Positions 58,798 to 64,000 of a DNA stretch of 64,000 nt are shown piece after piece. Each line of letters starts with the position of its first letter. The first letter of the stretch is position 1. The notes under the pieces were generated by a model. That model saw only the letters and a list, made by a program, of their open reading frames with translations. It was not told where the DNA came from and ran no database searches. The DNA is from Hygrophila difformis (Eukaryota > Streptophyta > Magnoliopsida > Lamiales > Acanthaceae), in assembly GCA_030278955.1 (NCBI GenBank), contig JAOANR010000015.1:20121073-20185072 (forward strand). The letters run 5' to 3'. Made by a program: the position numbers and the translations under genes.

Positions 58798-61700
58798 TCA
58801 AGGCAACGGAGTCAAGTCCAATTCTGGGTACTTCAGCTTCATATGCTCCTCGGTTTCCCAAGTAGCATCTTCAGCTCCATGCCTAGACCACAACACCTTA
58901 ACCATCGGGATGGTTTTGTGCCTCAGAACCTTTTCCTTTGCATCAATCACCCGGACTGGATACTCCTCATACTCAAGACTCGCATCCAACTCAATCTCAT
59001 CAGGCTGGATAATCTTAGATGGGTCAGATACGAACTTCCGGAGCTGAGAAACATGAAAAACATCATGAGCTCGACCCACCTCGGCTGGTAAAGCCAACCT
59101 ATAAGCCACTTTACCAACTCTCTCCACAATCTCATAGGGTCCAATGTATCTCGGGCTCAGCTTGCCCTTCTTACCGAACCGGCGTACCCCTTTCATAGGC
59201 GATACCCGCAGTAATACCCTATCACCAACCTCAAACTCCACATCACGACGAGCTAGATCGGCATAGCTCTTCTGTCTGTCTTGAGCTTCTTTCATACGGT
59301 CCCTAATGATCTTCACCAACTCCACAGTCTGCTCAATCATTTCAGGACCTACATTCACCTTATCTGTTGGATCATTCCAACATAAGGGACTCCTACACCT
59401 TCTCCCATACAATGCCTCGAAGGGAGCCATGCCAATACTTGCATGATAACTGTTATTGTAACTGAACTCCACCAAACTGAGGTGATTCTCCCAACTACCC
59501 TGAAAGTCCAGTGCACAAGCTCGTAACATATCCTCCAAAGTCCTAATGGTCCTTTCTGTCTGACCATCTGATTGAGGATGCCATGCAGTACTCATGCTAA
59601 TCTGCGTGCCAAACGCTGTCTGCACATCCTTCCAAAACTTGGACAGAAATCTGGAATCCCGATCAGACACAATCTCCTTGGGAATCCCAAACCTTTTAAC
59701 AACATGCTGAATATAAGCCTGGGTAAGCTGGCTCATACTCCATGTCAGTCTCATAGGTATGAACACTGCACTCTTAGTCAATCGATCCACCACTACCCAG
59801 ATAGTGTCCATTTTCCTCACAGTCGGAGGCAACCCTGTCACAAAATCCATGGAGATGGATTCCCACTTCCATTCGGGCACTGCTAGGGGCTGTAGCAAAC
59901 CCATTGGTCTCATGTGCTCAATCTTCACTCGCTGACATGTGGCACACTTAGCCACATATTCAACTATCTCCCTCTTCATGTTATTCCACCAATAAGTCTG
60001 TCGGATGTCTTTATACATCTTTGTGACCCCTGGATGAACAGAATAAGGAGTCGTGTGAGCCTCATCCATGACCTTCTTCTTCAGGTCAACACAACACTCC
60101 GGAATGCACCATCTATCACCATATCTCACCATGCCCCTATTATCGATTCTGAAACCCGGAGCCTTACCATCCTGAATCTTCCGTCTCAATACTGCCATCT
60201 CCCCACTATCATGTTGGCTGGCAAATATCTCATCAATCAAAGAAGATGCAGTAACTAGCATGTTTAAGGTGTGCTGAACAGAGCCAACAGGAACTACCTG
60301 AACCTCAAGTCTGAGTAGTTCCCTGCGCCATTCGGGCATCACTCCCAAACATGCCACTGGATGATGCTCCTTCCTGCTCAAAGCATCCGCCACCCGGTTC
60401 GCCTTGCCCTCAATATACTGAATATCCGTGTCATAGTCCTGCAATAACTCCATCCATCTCCTCTGTCTACCACTCATGTGGTCTGAGGTGTACAGACACT
60501 TCAAATTCTTATGATCTGAATAAATTCTACACTTCGCCCCATACAGATAGTGTCTCCAGATTTTCAGAGCATGCACTACCGCTGCCATCTCCAAATCGTG
60601 AGTCGGGTAGTTTTGCTCATGTGGCTTAAGCTGTCGAGATGCATAAGCAATCACCTTCCCTTTTTGCATCAACACACAACCTAAACCCTTAAGTGACGCA
60701 TCCGTGTAAACTTCATACTCGCCTGAATCATCAGGTAGTACCAAAACAGGTGCCTCTGTCACTTTCTTCTTCAACAATTCGAATGCTTGCTCACAAGCAT
60801 CATCCCATCTGAATCTGACATCTTTCCTCAATAGTCTAGTCAGAGGTCTAGCAATGCTCGAGAACCCCTCAATGAATCTGCGGTAGTAGCCAACAAGACC
60901 TAAGAAACTCCGGATCTCTCCCACATTCTTCGGGGCCTGCCACTTTAGTACCGCTTCCACCTTAGCAGGATCAACTGCAATGCCCTCACCCGAAACAATG
61001 TGTCCCAGAAATGACACCTTCTCCAACCAGAACTCACACTTGGAGAGTTTAGCATATAGCTTATGCTCTCGCAATGTGTTCAACACTGTCCTCAAGTGGC
61101 CAGCATGTGCCTCACGAGTCGGCGAGTAGACTAGAATATCGTCTATGAACACAACCACGCACACATCCAGCAGGGGGCGGAATACCCTATGCATAAGATC
61201 CATGAAGATCGCTGGTGCGTTAGTCAAACCAAAAGGCATGACCGTGAATTCAAAATGTCCATAACGAGTTCTGAATGCTGTCTTAGGCCTATCAGCCTCT
61301 GCCACCCTTATCTGATGGTAGCCCGATCTCAAATCAATCTTACTGAATACACTGGCCCCTCTCAACTGATCAAACAGATCCTCAATCCGAGGTAGAGGAT
61401 ACTTATTCTTCACTGTGATTCGGTTCAAACCCCTGTAGTCGATGCACATCCTCATCGACCCATCCTTCTTCTTAACAAACAGTACAGGAGCTCCCCAAGG
61501 CGAGCTACTCGGCTGGATATACCCCTTACTAGTAAGCTCATTCAACTGATCCTTCAACTCCTTCAATTCAGCAGGAGCCATTCGGTAAGGAGCCTTAGAA
61601 ATAGGAGCTGCATCAGGCATCAGCTCGATAGAAAAATCAATCTCCCGAGCAGGTGGGAGACCAGGAATCTCATCGGGAAACACATCCCCGAACTCAGAGA

Positions 61701-62189
61701 CAACAGGGACACTCGAAGCAGTAGGAACCTCTGCTCGAAGATCCCTCATTTGCCACAGGGAAAGAGAACAACCCCTGCGCATCAAATCACACAACGCAGC
61801 AACCGAAACCACACTAATAGCAGGTGGAATCAAAGAGGGTCGATAAGAGACATACTTACCGAGAGGATCTCGGAAGGAAATGCGTGGAATACCACAATCG
61901 ATAACAGCACGATGGCGAGTCAGCCAATCCATGCCCAAAATTACATCAAAGTCAGCCAGGCTAAATACAACCAAGTCGGCTCTGAACTCACGGCCCTCGA
62001 TGCTCAATACCGCATCTCGCCATATGTGATCACTACGGATGATATCGCCCGAAGGCAAGGAAACAGGCATCTGGTAGGGCACCAACGGTCCTACACCGTG
62101 CTCCCGCACAAATCGCAAAGCCACGAACGAACACGAGGCTCCCGAATCAAACAATACAAAGGCAGAATGATTCGCAACAGTAATAGTAC
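58798..62189 (-). CDS. Chromovirus Pol: protease, RT, RNase H, integrase, chromodomain
   Basis: An open frame extends from 62301 to 58798 (1167 codons); the conserved part starts near GTITVANHS, residue 38 of that frame. Protease LFDSGAS at 51-56. RT from about 230 to 420 with [22 protein letters not shown] and FIDD at 386-388. RNase H with YTDAS near 532-536. Integrase HHCC zinc region about 750-792, then D819, D880 and E916, a D-D35-E triad. A chromodomain-like end at about 1113-1160 ([26 protein letters not shown]) is the Tekay/Del signature and may target insertion to heterochromatin. No internal stop. It has no ATG of its own at the conserved start, so it is probably made as Gag-Pol by splicing (see 62190-62265). 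Confidence 0.93.
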
Positions 62190-62265
62190 CTAAACGGGGT
62201 ACAAAGTTTACAAAGACAGAGCACAATGAAAAGAAAATAGAAAACTGCAGGAATTTAAAACACAC
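62190..62265 (-). other. Candidate 76-nt intron joining gag to pol
   Basis: The minus strand reads TTGCAG|GTGTGT at one end and CCCGTTTAG|GTACT at the other, with a T-rich body. Removing it changes LAG-VF-stop into [11 protein letters not shown] in frame, giving one polyprotein of 1528 residues from 63460 to 58798. The alternative is a +1 frameshift in the 47-nt overlap; a simple -1 shift does not fit the frames. Confidence 0.6.
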
Positions 62266-63460
62266 CTGCAAGAACATCATCGCGACGATCTGCCTCCGCA
62301 CGATCCAAGACGTTCAGTCTGCCACCCCTGTCAGCCCGAACCGGTCTACCCCTGCCAGCATGCGGGCAATCCGCTCGGCGATGACCCACCTCGTGGCAAG
62401 TCCAACAACGGTATACAGGACGCCCATCGGGTCCAACCTCACGAACAGGTAGCGGTGCACGACCACCACCCCTGCCCACATCAGCACGGCCACCATCACG
62501 GCGACCCCTAACAGCAGGCTGGCCCCTCTGATCGCCGCCTCTCTGCCCCTCACGGCCCCGGTCCCTTTGCCTCTTTCTACTCTGCCACTGTTGGCGTTCT
62601 TCAGACCGACTCTCCTCCACATATAAGGCCTGATCGAATGCCTCAGACAATGTATCATAACCTCGATAGCCAAAAGAGGACTTAATTCCTGCCCGAAGAC
62701 CCGAAATGAAACGACGAACCTCGTCCCTACCAGTGGGCATAACTTCCGGAGCATACCTCATAAGCTCCACAAACTTCCTGTGATAAGCAGTCACGCTCAT
62801 GCTTTCCGTCTGTCTCAAACCCAGAAATTCCATTTTCTTCGCCTCCAAGACATGTGGTGGATAGAAATGGGAACTAAGAGCCTCTGTAAACTGTTCCCAG
62901 TTGAACCCGGGTCGAGCGAGTAGGTCGTGCTCGCGGGTCCTCCACCAATGCAGTGCTTCCCCTTCCAGATAGTGGGAAGCTACATAAGCCTTCTGGTCCT
63001 CAGGACAGTTGATATTAATAAGAACCCGACCCAACTGATACTTCCAGTTCTCCAGATCAGAAGGACTGGCACCCCCTGCAAACTTTGGTGGACGGTGTTT
63101 TGTGGACAGGTCCACATAGTCCACATGGACTGGAACAGGTGCAGGGGCAGGCTGCACGACAGGCTGTGGTAACAACTGAAAGAACTGTGCCAGCTGTCGG
63201 GCGAACTCAATTGGATTGAAGGCAGCTGCACCACCTACTGGTGGATTCCCGAGAGGCACCTGAGCAACAGGTGGTACCTCTGGTGCGGGTGGAGGAGGAG
63301 GAGGTGGTAGTCCGTCGTTCCCCTGTTCAACTCCATCAGGTGGATCCATATTTCCCATCTCCTCAGGTGCAAAGTCCCCTACCCTATCTCCAACGGGTGG
63401 ACCCTGGTTCCTGCGGGGCCTTCCCCGTTGACCAGCACCTCTAGCGCGATAAGGAACCAT
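62255..63460 (-). CDS. Chromovirus Gag
   Basis: 401 residues from the ATG at 63460 ([17 protein letters not shown]); the open frame extends a further 34 codons upstream, but that part is hydrophobic and unlike Gag. A proline-rich stretch ([13 protein letters not shown]) is followed by a Retrotrans_gag domain: [42 protein letters not shown] long Arg/Gly-rich region precedes the zinc knuckle [14 protein letters not shown]. Gag forms the virus-like particle and packages RNA. The frame ends LAGVF at 62255 if the transcript is not spliced. Confidence 0.93.
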   Translation of the reverse strand: MVPYRARGAGQRGRPRRNQGPPVGDRVGDFAPEEMGNMDPPDGVEQGNDGLPPPPPPPAPEVPPVAQVPLGNPPVGGAAAFNPIEFARQLAQFFQLLPQPVVQPAPAPVPVHVDYVDLSTKHRPPKFAGGASPSDLENWKYQLGRVLININCPEDQKAYVASHYLEGEALHWWRTREHDLLARPGFNWEQFTEALSSHFYPPHVLEAKKMEFLGLRQTESMSVTAYHRKFVELMRYAPEVMPTGRDEVRRFISGLRAGIKSSFGYRGYDTLSEAFDQALYVEESRSEERQQWQSRKRQRDRGREGQRGGDQRGQPAVRGRRDGGRADVGRGGGRAPLPVREVGPDGRPVYRCWTCHEVGHRRADCPHAGRGRPVRADRGGRLNVLDRAEADRRDDVLAGVF

Positions 63461-63790
63461 TCTGATATGCAAAACAGACACAACATGAACAAACATGTCA
63501 GCAAAAATCACCAACATACCATATATCCCATATATCTGATGGCATAATAAAGAATATAACAATTAAAATAAATAAATAACAATGAATTCGCAGTCCTCAA
63601 TGACTGTGAAGTCTCAATGATCCTGACTGGAGTACCATTGTCCTTCCACAGTTCCCTAACTGTGGCTCAACCTGGTATGCGCAAAACTCAACAAAAATAA
63701 ATAAGAAGAATGCAATTCTACACTATATGTATCCCACACACATCTCACCACCTATGTCTACACCAATTTTAATATAATAAAGAGCACACA
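63461..63790 (-). other. Chromovirus leader between primer site and gag
   Basis: About 330 bp without coding content. It would contain the packaging signal. Nothing further recognised. Confidence 0.6.
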
Positions 63791-63803
63791 GGCTCTGATA
63801 CCA
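63791..63803 (-). other. Primer binding site (initiator tRNA-Met)
   Basis: The minus strand reads TGGTATCAGAGCC, three bases after the 5' LTR. Confidence 0.92.
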
Positions 63804-63806
63804 CTC

Positions 63807-64000
63807 TGTAACGCCCCGAAAATTCAAATCTGATTTTCGGAAGCATTACCACCGTACTAACTATCCTAAACTAGTGGCCAGCTAATTTAAAACAGCTAGT
63901 ACAAGGCTGAGCAAAACCTAAAGTGTTAATCTGATTAATCCATTTTAATGCAGAAGCTGAAATAAAATAAACACATAGGCACATGGAAAAAGGTCTCACC
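63807..64000 (-). repeat. 5' LTR of the chromovirus, partial
   Basis: TGTAACGCCCCG (plus strand) onward. All 194 visible bases agree with 56525-56718. The rest lies beyond the window. Confidence 0.93.

Larger units (their letters stand above)
56525..64000 (-). mobile_element. Tekay/Del-like chromovirus (Ty3/gypsy), apparently intact
   Basis: Minus-strand element. The 3' LTR is 56525-58712, purine tract 58713-58725, pol and gag at 58798-63460, primer site 63791-63803, and the 5' LTR starts at 63807 and leaves the window. The visible 194 bp of the 5' LTR look identical to the matching part of the 3' LTR. All pol domains are present with catalytic residues, and a chromodomain-like C-terminus marks a chromovirus. 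Confidence 0.93.

Noticed and set aside
62302..62754. Second gag-overlapping frame on the minus strand
   Set aside because: Shadow of the Arg/Gly-rich, GC-rich Gag coding region.

Overview
The window is nuclear DNA of a flowering plant, most likely a eudicot. The evidence is a TRM112/SMO2-type gene, a spliced DUF3110-like gene, plant lineages of copia, gypsy and L1 elements, Stowaway MITEs, tRNA-headed SINEs and AT-rich intergenic DNA. I cannot name the family or species. Only two host genes are visible: a 5'-incomplete DUF3110-like gene (187-1213, +) and a single-exon TRM112-like gene (8518-8886, -). Nearly everything else is transposable-element DNA.

Layout. 1-1401: end of the DUF3110-like gene, with a MITE filling most of one intron. 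1402-5967: decayed copia element just downstream of that gene. 5968-10912: genic or intergenic DNA with the TRM112-like gene and small MITE-like inverted repeats. 10913-16385: second decayed copia element, without a recognisable gag. 16430-48535: a nest at least four levels deep. A tRNA-related SINE-like sequence is split by an old gypsy solo LTR (16520-48417, target duplication TTTGT). That LTR is split by a full-length L1-type LINE (16660-43834, target duplication of 14 bp). The LINE is split inside ORF2 by a very young giant element (21628-43008, target duplication GTCAG), and joining the flanks restores the LINE reading frame. 48590-53880: a long inverted-repeat element hosting two SINEs in a row, two solo LTRs and a 5'-truncated retrotransposon tail. 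53985-56524: LINE remnant, a run of Stowaway MITEs and TAA microsatellites. 56525 to beyond 64000: a young, apparently intact Tekay/Del-like chromovirus on the minus strand.

The giant element is the most unusual item. It lies on the minus strand and has 4543-bp LTRs, a tRNA-Asp primer site of the Athila type and no pol. It is arranged as LTR - internal - LTR - partial internal - 12-bp LTR remnant between perfect target duplications. It carries one gene for a protein of about 1447 residues. The long open frame lacks a start codon, but a short upstream exon with ATG and GTAAGC donor joins in frame to its CTTTTTCAG acceptor. Dense arrays of nested CG-rich palindromes (TTGTCGCGGAAC...GTTCCGCGACAA) sit just upstream of two TATA boxes, one in the LTR and one before this gene. 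A decayed second primer site is buried inside each LTR.

The Tekay-like element adds a second point. Its gag and pol frames join exactly if a 76-nt AT-rich segment with GT...AG ends is removed, so splicing rather than frameshifting may make Gag-Pol.
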